Assembly: GCA_026400435.1 (NCBI GenBank) | Contig: JAPLOZ010000104.1 | Coordinates: 1 to 47,423 of the forward strand | Reading direction: 5' to 3' | DNA length: 47,423 nt | Origin: Hyphomicrobiales bacterium | Lineage (GTDB): Bacteria > Pseudomonadota > Alphaproteobacteria > Rhizobiales > Rhizobiaceae | Shown here: positions 25,921-35,124 of the stretch, one piece after another | Layout: the number at the start of each line of letters is the position of its first letter | Numbering within the stretch: position 1 is the stretch's first letter | Translations under genes and position numbers: made by a program | Notes under the pieces: generated by a model | Told to the model about the DNA's origin: nothing | The model's database searches: none | The model's input: the letters and a program-made list of their open reading frames with translations, nothing else

Positions 25921-28464
25921 GTGACGCGACAAAGCAGGCCAAGACCCGATCCCGAGACCACGCCAGCGATCCTCCCGGACCAGTTTATAAAATGGTTCGC
26001 CGAGCGCGGCTGGTCGCCGCGCGCGCACCAGATCGAGTTGCTGGCCAAGGCGCAGGCGGGCAGGTCCGTGCTGCTCATCGCGCCGACCGGCGCCGGCAAG
26101 ACGCTTGCCGGCTTCATGCCGACGCTGACCGATCTGGCCGAGCGCCCGAAGCGCAGGCCGGGCGAGCGGAGGCGCGGCATCCACACGCTCTACATCTCGC
26201 CACTGAAGGCGCTGGCCGTCGACATTGAGCGCAACCTGACCAAGCCGGTTGCCGAGATGAACCTGCCGGTGACGATGGAGACGCGCACCGGCGACACGCC
26301 CGCGCACAAGCGCCAGCGACAGAAGCTCGTCCCGCCGGACATCCTGCTCACCACGCCCGAGCAGCTCGCCCTGCTCATCGCGACTTCGGATGCCAGGCGG
26401 TTCTTCGAGGACCTGCGCTACATCGTGTTCGACGAACTGCACTCGCTGGTGACGTCGAAGCGCGGGCACCTGCTGGCGCTCGGGCTGGCCCGGCTGCGCG
26501 CCATCGTGCCTGGCCTGCAGGCGATCGGATTGTCGGCGACGGTCGCCGATCCCGACGAACTGCGCCGCTGGCTGGTTGCGCAGGAACCACAGGGCGAGAT
26601 GGCCGACCTGATCACGGTTGCAGGCGGCGCGAAGCCCGACGTGTCGGTGCTGGATTCGCGCGAGCGCGTTCCTTGGCAGGGACACTCTTCGCGCTACGCG
26701 ATCCCCGAGATCTACGAGCTTGTGAAAGCCCACAGGACAACGCTGCTGTTCGTCAACACAAGAAGCCAGGCCGAACTGCTGTTCGCCGAACTGTGGCGCA
26801 TCAACGATGACTCGCTGCCGATCGCGCTCCACCATGGCTCGCTCGACGTCAGCCAGCGGCGTCGGGTCGAGAAGGCGATGGAGACCAATGCCCTGCGCGC
26901 CATTGTGGCGACCTCGACGCTCGACCTCGGCATCGACTGGGGCGACGTCGATCTGGTCATCCATGTCGGCGCGCCGAAGGGTGCAAGCCGCCTGGCGCAG
27001 CGCATCGGCCGCTCCAACCATCGCATGGATGAGCCCTCCAAGGCGATCCTGGTGCCGTCAAACCGCTTCGAGGTGTTGGAGTGCCGCGCGGCGCTCGAGG
27101 CTTCCACAGTGGGCGCGCAAGATACGCCGCCACTGCTGGAAGGCGCGCTCGATGTGCTGGCGCAGCATGTGCTTGGCGTAGCATGCAGCGCACCGTTCGA
27201 CGCGGACGAACTCCACCGCGAGGTGTTGACCGCCGCGCCCTATGCCGGGCTGGAGCGCTACACGTTCGACCGCGTCGTCGATTTTGTGGCCACCGGCGGC
27301 TACGCACTGAAAAGCTATGACCGCTACGCCAAGATCCGCAGAACCAGCGAGGGCCTGTGGCGCGTAAGCCATCCGCGCATTGCCCAGCAATACCGCCTGA
27401 ATGTCGGCACCATCATCGAGGTTCCCGCGCTCAACGTCCGCTATGTCCGGCAGGGCAAGGGACCGGTGGCGCGCGGCGGGCCGGTGCTCGGCAAGATCGA
27501 GGAAGCGTTCCTGGAGACGCTGGTCCAGGGCGATACATTCCTTTTCGCCGGCAAGGTGCTGCGCTTCGAGGGCATCCGAGAGAACGAGTGTTATGTCTCC
27601 AATGCGCCCGGCAAGGACGCCAAGGTGCCCTACTACGGCGGCGGCAAGTTCCCGCTCTCGACCTATCTTGCCGACCAGGTGCGCGGCATGCTGGCCGACC
27701 CGAAGCGGTGGAAGGCGCTGCCCGAACAGGTGGCTGACTGGCTGCGGCTGCAGGCTGAATTATCCGTGCTTCCAAGGCGCGACGACCTGCTGGTCGAGAC
27801 GTTTCCGAACGGCAACCGGTTCTACATGGTTGCATATCCCTTTGAGGGACGGCTGGCGCACCAGACGCTAGGCATGCTCTTGACGCGGCGTCTGGAGCGG
27901 GCCGGTGCACGGCCCCTCGGCTTCGTAGCCACCGACTATGTGCTCGGCGTCTGGGCGCTCGCCGACATGGGCGCGATGTTCAAGTCGGGCAAGGCAGAGC
28001 TCGGGCAACTGTTCGACGAGGACATGCTGGGCGACGACCTGGACGCCTGGCTGGCGGATAGCTGGATGCTCAAGCGCACTTTCCGCGCCTGCGCGCAGAT
28101 CTCGGGGTTGATCGAGAAGCGATTCCCGGGGCAGGAGAAGAGCGGTCGGCAGGTTACGGTGTCGGCCGACCTGATCTACGATGTGCTGCGCAGCCACGAG
28201 CCGGACCACATCCTGCTGCAGGCGACCCGCGCCGATGCGGCCGCAGGCCTGCTCGATGTCAGGAGACTTGCAGACATGCTGTCGCGCATCAAAGGTCGAA
28301 TCATGCATAAGGATCTCGACCGCATTTCGCCGCTCGCAGTGCCGATCATGCTGGAAGTCGGGCGCGAGCGGGTCGACGGCGAGTCGGGCGATTCGCTGCT
28401 TTCGGAAGCGGAAGCACTGATGGCCGAGGCGATGGGCGGCGCGACGGGGAAAAGTACGCCTTGA
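25921..28464 (+). CDS. Ligase-associated Lhr-type DEXH-box DNA helicase
   Basis: This is a superfamily 2 helicase of the Lhr C2 group linked to DNA damage response. It has Walker A APTGAGKTLAG, a DEXH box in VFDELHSLV, SAT in GLSATVADP, and motifs IV-VI ending STLDLGIDWGDVD and QRIGRSNHR. A winged-helix region and a C-terminal Lhr-specific domain (DUF4921-like) complete the protein. In this branch the helicase is encoded next to the phosphodiesterase PdeM, as here (TTGA overlap). The start is uncertain: the frame opens at TTG 25870, but GTG 25921 (VTRQSRPRP) fits the usual short N-terminus, giving 847 residues. Neither has a strong ribosome-binding site. The ligase and exonuclease of the full set are absent nearby. 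Confidence 0.88.
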   Translation: MTRQSRPRPDPETTPAILPDQFIKWFAERGWSPRAHQIELLAKAQAGRSVLLIAPTGAGKTLAGFMPTLTDLAERPKRRPGERRRGIHTLYISPLKALAVDIERNLTKPVAEMNLPVTMETRTGDTPAHKRQRQKLVPPDILLTTPEQLALLIATSDARRFFEDLRYIVFDELHSLVTSKRGHLLALGLARLRAIVPGLQAIGLSATVADPDELRRWLVAQEPQGEMADLITVAGGAKPDVSVLDSRERVPWQGHSSRYAIPEIYELVKAHRTTLLFVNTRSQAELLFAELWRINDDSLPIALHHGSLDVSQRRRVEKAMETNALRAIVATSTLDLGIDWGDVDLVIHVGAPKGASRLAQRIGRSNHRMDEPSKAILVPSNRFEVLECRAALEASTVGAQDTPPLLEGALDVLAQHVLGVACSAPFDADELHREVLTAAPYAGLERYTFDRVVDFVATGGYALKSYDRYAKIRRTSEGLWRVSHPRIAQQYRLNVGTIIEVPALNVRYVRQGKGPVARGGPVLGKIEEAFLETLVQGDTFLFAGKVLRFEGIRENECYVSNAPGKDAKVPYYGGGKFPLSTYLADQVRGMLADPKRWKALPEQVADWLRLQAELSVLPRRDDLLVETFPNGNRFYMVAYPFEGRLAHQTLGMLLTRRLERAGARPLGFVATDYVLGVWALADMGAMFKSGKAELGQLFDEDMLGDDLDAWLADSWMLKRTFRACAQISGLIEKRFPGQEKSGRQVTVSADLIYDVLRSHEPDHILLQATRADAAAGLLDVRRLADMLSRIKGRIMHKDLDRISPLAVPIMLEVGRERVDGESGDSLLSEAEALMAEAMGGATGKSTP

Positions 28465-29180
28465 GAGGTGCCGAACCGATATTCATCGAGGGCGCTGCGC
28501 ACGCGGCAGAGATTGCCGTGGCGGGTGAGACGGCGCTCTGCGACCGACGCGGCGCGCTCTATTTTCCCGATCTGGGGCTGCTGTGCGTTTCGGACCTGCA
28601 CCTCGAAAAGGGATCGTCCCTGGCCCGGCGCGGCATGCTGGTGCCGCCCTACGACACGGTAGCCACGCTGCTCAGGCTGCAGGCGGTCATCGATTGCTAC
28701 CGTCCGAGGATAGTGGTCAGCCTCGGCGACAGCTTCCATGACAAGGAGGGTGCGTCGCGCCTGCCAAGCCAGATGCGGCTGGACCTGTCGGCGATGATGG
28801 CCGGACGCGACTGGTTCTGGGTGGCGGGCAACCACGATCCGGCTCCCCCCGCCGGCCTGCCGGGCGACACGGTCGAGGCGCTGGCGCTTGGCGCTCTCAG
28901 GTTCCGTCACGAACCGTCGAAGAATGCGCCGGCGGGTGAGATCGCGGGCCACCTGCACCCCTGCGCACGCATCGTGCAGCGCGGCCGCTCCGTGCGTCGA
29001 CGCTGCTTCGCGACCGATGGCGAGCGCATCGTCATGCCGGCTTTCGGCCAGTACACCGGCTCGCTCAACGTGCTCGACCGCGCCTATGCCGGGCTGTTTC
29101 GCGAAGACGGACTGATTGCCTACATGATCGGCGCAAGCAAGGTGTTCGCGATCTCAGGCGCGATGCTGCGGCCCGGTTGA
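28461..29180 (+). CDS. pdeM: PdeM, ligase-associated DNA damage response metallophosphoesterase
   Basis: The 239-residue calcineurin-like phosphoesterase shows the metal motifs in order: SDLHLEKG (DxH), SLGDSFHDKEG (GDxxH-like), VAGNHDPAP (GNHD) and AGHLHPCA (GHxH). These bind two metal ions for phosphodiester hydrolysis. It is the standard partner of the Lhr-type helicase. The start TTG 28461 overlaps the helicase stop in TTGA, so translation is coupled. Its stop directly abuts the stop of the convergent TIGR02186 gene, with no base between them. The nucleic-acid substrate in vivo is unknown. Confidence 0.9.
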   Translation: MRGAEPIFIEGAAHAAEIAVAGETALCDRRGALYFPDLGLLCVSDLHLEKGSSLARRGMLVPPYDTVATLLRLQAVIDCYRPRIVVSLGDSFHDKEGASRLPSQMRLDLSAMMAGRDWFWVAGNHDPAPPAGLPGDTVEALALGALRFRHEPSKNAPAGEIAGHLHPCARIVQRGRSVRRRCFATDGERIVMPAFGQYTGSLNVLDRAYAGLFREDGLIAYMIGASKVFAISGAMLRPG

Positions 29181-30032
29181 TTAGTCTCTCCGGAACACGA
29201 TGCGGCCGATCCAGCCGGTGACGATGGCCAGGGCGGTTGCCAGAATTCCGTATGAGAATCCGTGATTGACCGAGAAGCGGGCAATGGTTTGCTCGAAACC
29301 CGATTTTACAATTGAAAGCTGCGCCGAGCTTTCCTTTATGAACACGCCGTTCTTGAACAGGAAGGCACGCGCCTTGTGCGTGCCGACAGGGACGCTGGGC
29401 GAGAGCGGCAGCGACGCCCGGAACAGGCTCTGCGACAGGAACTCGACGCCGCCGACGCGCATGTTGAAGAGGCCGGCCGCCGCCTTGCGCTCGCGCAGCG
29501 CTTCGCGGAACTCCGAGATGGTGGCGGGATTGCCGTCGCGGTCGACGGGCTCGATGTGCAGGTAGTCGGCCCCCAGCGAGAGCTGTCTGTAGCTGTTGGT
29601 GTCGGTGATATCCTGCGGCATGCGGGTCGTAGCCACCGAATATGAAACGGGCACGTTGGTGAAGGTTTCCGATTCCATGTTGATCCACATGCCCAGCACG
29701 CGGTCCTTGCGGCGCACGACGACCTCCTGGGCCGGCCCCTCCAGCACGACGATCACGTCGTAGCGGCCCTGCCGGGCGACCAGCGGATCGGCATAGTCGA
29801 GCGAACCGAAGATCGTCAGGTCGGCGCCGGAAAAGTCGGCGGTGATCGCCACGCGGTTGGTGGAGAGGCCGATCTGGATCGATTCGGGATTTACTGCCTG
29901 CTGAGGGGCCGGCTCCTGCGCCGCGTTTTCCGCGGGCGTCGGGACGACACCCTCGATGTCGTCCTGCGCGAAAGCCGGCGCCGTGTGCGCGAGCAAGGCA
30001 AGGAGCAGCACTGCGAACAGGCCCCGCGACAT
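29181..30032 (-). CDS. TIGR02186-type membrane-anchored protein paired with a TSUP transporter
   Basis: The 283-residue protein has an N-terminal signal peptide (MSRGLFAVLLLALLAHTAPAFA, described here as residues 1-22 ending AFA). A beta-rich domain (ISTNR-like GLSTNRVAITADFSGADL, VVVLEGP region, MWINMESETF) and a C-terminal transmembrane helix (FSYGILATALAIVTGWIG) near residues 258-276 follow, with a short basic tail. I recognise the TIGR02186 family of alphaproteobacteria, of unknown function, typically beside a TauE/SafE transporter. The start ATG 30030-30032 lies one base beyond the transporter stop; the open frame to 30179 lies inside that gene. The topology suggests a periplasmic domain working with the transporter. 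Confidence 0.8.
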   Translation of the reverse strand: MSRGLFAVLLLALLAHTAPAFAQDDIEGVVPTPAENAAQEPAPQQAVNPESIQIGLSTNRVAITADFSGADLTIFGSLDYADPLVARQGRYDVIVVLEGPAQEVVVRRKDRVLGMWINMESETFTNVPVSYSVATTRMPQDITDTNSYRQLSLGADYLHIEPVDRDGNPATISEFREALRERKAAAGLFNMRVGGVEFLSQSLFRASLPLSPSVPVGTHKARAFLFKNGVFIKESSAQLSIVKSGFEQTIARFSVNHGFSYGILATALAIVTGWIGRIVFRRD

Positions 30033-30033
30033 G

Positions 30034-30963
30034 CTAGATCCCTGGCCCCGCGAGCGAAAAGATCGACTGTGGTTTGACGAAGAGGTCGAAGCCGAGCCTG
30101 AGCGCCACGGCCAGCACCAGCAATGCCAGCAGGGCGCGAAGTTGCTCGCCGCGCAGCCGCTGACCGACCTTGGCGCCATACTGGGCCCCGGCGACGCCGC
30201 CGACCATCAGCATGAAGGCGAGGACCACGTCGACGGTGTGGTTGGCGGTGGCGTGGACTATGGTCGTATAGGCTGCGACGAAGATGATCTGGAACAGCGA
30301 TGTACCGATGACGACGTTGGTTGGAACCTTGAGCAGGTAGATCAGCGCCGGGACCATGATGAAGCCGCCGCCGACGCCCATGATCGACGACAGGAAGCCG
30401 ATGCCGGCGCCGAGACCCAGCACCGGAATGACGCTGACGAAGAGCTTGGAAGCGCGAAACCGCATCTTGAGCGGCAGGCGATGGATCCAGTTGTGCTGGC
30501 CGGGCTTCTTCAGCGTCGGCGCGGCGCCGTCGCGCGAACGGCGGATGGCGCGCAGGCTTTCGACCAGCATCAGCCCGCCGACCGTGCCGAGAAGGACGAC
30601 GTAGAGCAGCGAGATGAACAGGTCGAGCTGGCCGAGTTCGCGCAACAGCGAAAAGACATAGATGCCCAACGTCGCGCCGACGATGCCGCCGGCAAGCAGC
30701 ACGGTGCCGAGCTTGAAGTCGAGGGTGCCCTTCTTCACGTGCGACAGGGCGCCGGAAAAAGAGGAGGCCACGACCTGGTTCGCTCCGGTGGCGACCGCGA
30801 TGGCGGGAGGGATGTTGTAGAAGATCAGCAGCGGCGTGATCAGGAAACCGCCGCCTACCCCGAACATGCCAGAAAGGAACCCGACCGCCGCGCCCATTGC
30901 GAGCAGGACGAACAGGTTCACCGACAGTTCAGCGATCGGCAGATAGATACCCACCCGCGCCAC
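30034..30963 (-). CDS. TSUP (TauE/SafE) family sulfite/sulfonate-type exporter
   Basis: The 309-residue integral membrane protein shows the two internal TauE/SafE repeats, each led by a glycine-rich motif: GFLSGMFGVGGGFLITPLL near residues 28-46 and GFLSSIMGVGGGFIMVPAL near 188-206. About eight transmembrane helices are apparent, with a basic cytoplasmic loop (RRSRDGAAP, LPLKMRFRASK) between the halves. Family members export sulfite, sulfoacetate or related anions; the substrate here is not known. The start is GTG 30961-30963. Translation couples to the TIGR02186 gene one base downstream. A long hairpin (31037-31069) lies 74 bp upstream of the start. Confidence 0.88.
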   Translation of the reverse strand: MARVGIYLPIAELSVNLFVLLAMGAAVGFLSGMFGVGGGFLITPLLIFYNIPPAIAVATGANQVVASSFSGALSHVKKGTLDFKLGTVLLAGGIVGATLGIYVFSLLRELGQLDLFISLLYVVLLGTVGGLMLVESLRAIRRSRDGAAPTLKKPGQHNWIHRLPLKMRFRASKLFVSVIPVLGLGAGIGFLSSIMGVGGGFIMVPALIYLLKVPTNVVIGTSLFQIIFVAAYTTIVHATANHTVDVVLAFMLMVGGVAGAQYGAKVGQRLRGEQLRALLALLVLAVALRLGFDLFVKPQSIFSLAGPGI

Positions 30964-31036
30964 ATCCCAATAGCCTGGATCATCGGCCCTCCATAACGGG
31001 AGGAAAGCCCAGGCGAGTTAGCCAGCACTTGCGCCG

Positions 31037-31069
31037 ACAATGCGGCGAAGTCAAACTTCGTCGCATTGT
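31037..31069. promoter_or_regulatory. Near-perfect 15-bp-arm hairpin upstream of the TSUP operon
   Basis: ACAATGCGGCGAAGT (31037-31051) and ACTTCGTCGCATTGT (31055-31069) are inverted around the triloop CAA with one mismatch, which is a G-U wobble in RNA read on the plus strand. No T-run follows on either strand, so it is not an ordinary intrinsic terminator. It lies 74 bp upstream of the TSUP start, where it could be a leader RNA structure or a dyad operator. Confidence 0.55.
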
Positions 31070-31098
31070 AGAAACAAAACATCTCAATCAGTTAAAGC

Positions 31099-31132
31099 GG
31101 TCGCGTCCTGCCCGGCAGGCCGGTCTGCGACC
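31099..31132 (-). terminator. Nested GC-rich hairpin after the podJ-like gene
   Basis: GGTCGC (31099-31104) and GCGACC (31127-31132) form an outer stem. Inside, CCTGCC-C-GGCAGG (31107-31119) is a perfect 6-bp dyad. It sits 9 bp beyond the stop of the 1268-residue protein. On the minus strand it is followed by GCTTTAAC, a weak T tract, so a terminator is plausible but not certain. It might equally be a short mobile palindrome. Confidence 0.45.
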
Positions 31133-31141
31133 TTTGCGCTA

Positions 31142-34100
31142 CTAATTGCGGGCCAGCAGCGTCCGCACCAGCGTCTCGTCGACCTGGCCGGTGGCGGCCA
31201 TGCCGTTGTCCTTCTGGAACTGGGCGATAGCCGTCTTCGTCTTGTCGCCCATCACGCCGTCGGCCGAACCCGCGTCGTAGCCGCTCTTGTTGAGCACCTG
31301 CTGGACGCTTTTGATTGCCTTGGTCATGTCGATGCTGGCGGTCTTCTCGGCGCTCTCCTGCCATGCGGCGGGGATGTCGACCGTATTGGCGGCGGCGTCG
31401 AGCGGATGCGGCTTCCAGAGTTCGGCCGCGGCGCGGGCGCGCTCAAGCTGTTCCGGGCGCAGCGCTTTGGCGATTTCGTCGCGCTTGCTGGCGGCGTCCT
31501 TGTCGCCTGTCTTGGCGACCAGTGCGAACCACTTGTAGGATTCCTCCAGGCTCTGCTTCACGCCGACGCCCTTGGCGCTGAGGATGCCGAGATTGAACTG
31601 GCTGTCCTTCACGCCGAGTTCGGCGGCCTTCACGAACCACACGGCCGCGGCGTCGTTATCGGTGTGTCCGTCAGCGCCCATCGCGTAGAGAACGGCGAGG
31701 TTGTGCATGGCGCTGGCGTTGCCGAGTGCGGCCGCCTGTTGGTACCACTTGCTAGCCTTGGCGAGGTCGCGCGTGACCCCGATACCCTTCTCGTACATGT
31801 TGCCGATGCGGTATTGCGCAGGCGCAAAGCCAAGTTCGGCCGACTTCTCGTACCATTGCGCGGACGCAGCCATGTCCGGCTTGCCGCCGCGACCTTCCGC
31901 GTAGCGCGTTGCAATTTCGAACAGAGCCTTGCTGTCGCCGCCCGTCGCCGCCTCGCGCAGCGGCAGTGGACCGGCATCGGCGGGCACGTCGATCGCCGCG
32001 AGGGGCTTTACGGTCTCCAGCACGGGCATCACCGGCGAAACCGCCGCGATCTGCACGCCCTCCATGGGCCCGGCGTCGGCATCGTGCTGCGCTGTGTCGG
32101 CCGGTGCGGCGACTTCGATGTCATCCGGCTGCGTGGCCATCGTGTCCGACGGCTCCATAGTCGCGTCCTGTGGCTCCACTATGCGCGCTTCCACATCGGC
32201 TGCCTCGGCCGGGTTTGCCGCTCCGGCATCGCTTGCGGCGGCGGTGCTGCCCATCGGCGCCGGGTCAAGTTCGACCGGCGCCACCTTGGTGGCGACGACG
32301 ACCGTTGCGGGCATGGCGTCGGCAGTCTCTGCCGGATCGCTCATATACGCCTTGCCGAGTTGAAGGCCGGCCAGGGCCGTCATCAGCGCGGTTGCGCCCA
32401 TCAGAACCGTCTTGCGGCGCGACTTCAGCAGGTCGCCGAGGCGCAGCGCCTTAACCGGGTTGCCGACGTCGGACTTGCGCTTGAGTACGTCGGACTCCGC
32501 CGCCGCGGCCTGCGCGGCGCGGCGCGCAGCCGCGATGAAATCGGCCTTGCCGGCGTCGGTGTCCGTTGCGCGCCCGGTCGGGCTGCGCTCGTCGCGCACG
32601 CGCTTCATGATGGCATTGAGGTCGGGCGCGCCTGAACCGGGCTCCAGAGGCCGGTTGGCGAGCTTGGGGTCGAGTGGTGCGTCGAGGTCGACTGAAGGTG
32701 CGATGTCCATCTCGGGCTCGGGCAGCGAAGAGCCCGCGAGTTCGGGCTCCTTGGCTTCCTTCTTGCCGCCAAACGCGCGGGTCAGTCCGCCCAGCATGGA
32801 GCGCACCCGGCCGGGGGCCTGTTCGGGCTCCGCAGCGTGGTCCGAGCCGAGTGCGGCAATTGCGGCGGCGGCTGCTGCCTGCGCCGGCGTGCGCTCCACA
32901 ATGGCGCGTGGCGCCGGCGTCGCGATCTCCGGTTCATCAAAGACAAAATCGTCGTCCGCGTCGATCGACGGGGCGTCGTGCACCTCGACCTTGCGCGGCT
33001 CGGGAACCTCGCGCTCAAGCGACCCCATGCGGTCGACGATCTTGAGAAGTGTGTCGTGGATGGCCTCGAAAGTCTTGGAATTGCGCTCGTCCGACCGGCG
33101 GGTCAAGGTTTCAAGCGCCTTCACCTCGTCGGCAATGGCCGAAACAATGCCTGACTCGGGTTGACTGACCGCTAGTGCGCGCGCAGCGGTTTCGGCGGCC
33201 GATCGCGCCGCCTCAATGACCGACTCGCGGCTATCGGCAATCGACTTCTCGATCTCCTTGAGGCGCGGCGATATGTCGACAAATTCCGGTAGCGGCGCGC
33301 TTGGCTTTGCAAGATGCTGGGACAGGCCTGAAACCTGGGCTTCGAGGCTGCGAACCAGATCGGAATCGAGGCCGGCGAACTGGGTTGCCGACTGATCGAG
33401 CCGCTTCGAGATGCCCTCCAGGCGGCTTTCGAGGCCCTTGATCGCCTCTTCGGAGACCGCGTCGCTGAGACCGGTATCCAGCGTCGCCGCCAGTTCGGAG
33501 AAACGCGCGTCGATGACCTTCATGATCGAACTGCTGTCAAAAGCCGTTTCCGTCTGGCGATTGTCGATTCGCTCGGCGACTTCGTTCAGCCGGCGCTCAA
33601 GTTCGCGAAACAGCATGTTGCCCTGTTCCAGGGCATCGTCCTGGCGGCGTTCGAAGAGGCTGGACAGCACGTCGAAGCGCTGCTCGATGCCGGTGAATAT
33701 CTCGCCGACGTCGGGCATTGCCGGCGTGTGGTCGACTTTGTCGGCTATGACTGAGATCTGATACGCCAGGCGTTCGATGGCCTCGTCGGGCAAGGCGCTG
33801 CGCGCCGCCAGTTCGTCGACCCGGCGGGCCAGCCCCTGCAGATGCTCCAGCATTTCGACGCCCGGGCGATCTTCCGAGACTTCCTCGATCTGCCGGGCAA
33901 GCGCGGAAATCCGCGCCTCGATCCGCTCGAAGGGTTCTGGATCGGGCTGATGCTGCTGCGCGGCGACAGTTGCGCCTACGATGGCGCGGGAGATCTCGTC
34001 GAGGCGAACCTCGATCTGCGCGAAGGTCTCCTTGGCGTGGCCATCCTGTCGCTCGATGAAATGATCGAGCGCGCCTGCCAGCGTGCGGACCTTCTCTTCA

Positions 34101-34948
34101 AGCGGGCGGATGGACAGCGATTCGGGCAGGTTGCCGACCGCCTGATTGATCTGTTCAACGCGCTGGGCAAGAGCAGCCAGTTCCTCGGCGTCCGCGGCGC
34201 GTCCGGCGCCTTCGGACAGCCGGTGCTCGAAATCGTCGAAGCGGCGGCCGAAATCGTCCCAGCGGCGGTCGACCGACAGCACTGTCTCCTCACGCGCCAG
34301 CGAGTCGAGCGCCGACTTCATCTGTTCGACTTCCAGCCGCAGCATGTTGATGGTGCGGTCGTCGCCGCGTTCGCCCAGCGACTGGACGGCGTCCGAAAGG
34401 CGCTCGACGTCGAGGCCGAGCTTGTTGGCCGCCTGGCCTCCGGAAACGCTGACCTGCTGGAATTCCTTGCGAAGCCCGTCGAATTCGCGGTGCAGGCTCG
34501 AGGCCATCTGATGGCGCAGTTCTTCGCGCAGGCCCTTGAGTTCGCCGGCGATTTTGCCAAAAGCCACGACGCCGTCCTCGTCATGGCGCACGCGCTCGAT
34601 GTCGCGTGCAAGCGATTTGTAGGGCGGCTCAAACGGGCCGCGCGGCTCGGGCGGATACGCCTGAGGTGCATAAGCTTGGGGTGCGCGCGCCTGGGGAGCA
34701 TAGGGTGGCGGCGCATAGCCCTGCGGTGCGCGGTCGCGCGCCGAAGCGGCTGGAGTGTCGAACTCGGCTCTGGCGCGTGGTTCGGCGGCGGCACGGCGCT
34801 GCGGCTCGCGGCCAGAAATCTCCTCGCGGTTACGCTCGATTCGCTGTTCAAGCGATTCGAGCGAGCGGTTGAGCTGTTCGAGCGATGCATAGGACCGGCG
34901 CTGGCGTCCGGTGTTGACCGCGTCGAGATAGGTCCGTTTGCTGTTCAT
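31142..34948 (-). CDS. podJ: PodJ-like polar organelle protein with coiled coils, SEL1 repeats and peptidoglycan-binding domain
   Basis: This 1268-residue protein has a cytoplasmic N-terminal two-thirds full of heptad-like coiled coil (for example LEQLNRSLESLEQRIERNREE-type repeats, about residues 20-700). One transmembrane helix follows near 848-866 (TVLMGATALMTALAGLQLG), then an acidic linker. Four SEL1-like repeats lie at about 1005-1160 (AAQWYEKSAELGFAPAQYRIG type). A PG_binding_1 domain is at about 1208-1268 (VQQVLNKSGYDAGSADGVMG). This is the layout of PodJ/PodJL, which marks the old pole and recruits polarity factors. It is preceded by a CtrA-like box and two GANTC sites. The gene symbol is by architecture; closely related SEL1 proteins exist. 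Confidence 0.85.
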   Translation of the reverse strand: MNSKRTYLDAVNTGRQRRSYASLEQLNRSLESLEQRIERNREEISGREPQRRAAAEPRARAEFDTPAASARDRAPQGYAPPPYAPQARAPQAYAPQAYPPEPRGPFEPPYKSLARDIERVRHDEDGVVAFGKIAGELKGLREELRHQMASSLHREFDGLRKEFQQVSVSGGQAANKLGLDVERLSDAVQSLGERGDDRTINMLRLEVEQMKSALDSLAREETVLSVDRRWDDFGRRFDDFEHRLSEGAGRAADAEELAALAQRVEQINQAVGNLPESLSIRPLEEKVRTLAGALDHFIERQDGHAKETFAQIEVRLDEISRAIVGATVAAQQHQPDPEPFERIEARISALARQIEEVSEDRPGVEMLEHLQGLARRVDELAARSALPDEAIERLAYQISVIADKVDHTPAMPDVGEIFTGIEQRFDVLSSLFERRQDDALEQGNMLFRELERRLNEVAERIDNRQTETAFDSSSIMKVIDARFSELAATLDTGLSDAVSEEAIKGLESRLEGISKRLDQSATQFAGLDSDLVRSLEAQVSGLSQHLAKPSAPLPEFVDISPRLKEIEKSIADSRESVIEAARSAAETAARALAVSQPESGIVSAIADEVKALETLTRRSDERNSKTFEAIHDTLLKIVDRMGSLEREVPEPRKVEVHDAPSIDADDDFVFDEPEIATPAPRAIVERTPAQAAAAAAIAALGSDHAAEPEQAPGRVRSMLGGLTRAFGGKKEAKEPELAGSSLPEPEMDIAPSVDLDAPLDPKLANRPLEPGSGAPDLNAIMKRVRDERSPTGRATDTDAGKADFIAAARRAAQAAAAESDVLKRKSDVGNPVKALRLGDLLKSRRKTVLMGATALMTALAGLQLGKAYMSDPAETADAMPATVVVATKVAPVELDPAPMGSTAAASDAGAANPAEAADVEARIVEPQDATMEPSDTMATQPDDIEVAAPADTAQHDADAGPMEGVQIAAVSPVMPVLETVKPLAAIDVPADAGPLPLREAATGGDSKALFEIATRYAEGRGGKPDMAASAQWYEKSAELGFAPAQYRIGNMYEKGIGVTRDLAKASKWYQQAAALGNASAMHNLAVLYAMGADGHTDNDAAAVWFVKAAELGVKDSQFNLGILSAKGVGVKQSLEESYKWFALVAKTGDKDAASKRDEIAKALRPEQLERARAAAELWKPHPLDAAANTVDIPAAWQESAEKTASIDMTKAIKSVQQVLNKSGYDAGSADGVMGDKTKTAIAQFQKDNGMAATGQVDETLVRTLLARN

Positions 34949-35124
34949 CTAAGCGCCCGTTCGCATTGTGGCCCTGAGGCCAGTCGCCGTGATTCTCCCT
35001 GCCGGGCCGGGAATCTGGCCGTGTCGCGACGCTTGGGCATCATGCCCGCACCCCGACTGACCGTGAAGAATTCATTACTGGCTAGACACGGCGGTCCGAC
35101 ATGCGCACCATTCCCCAAACGTGG

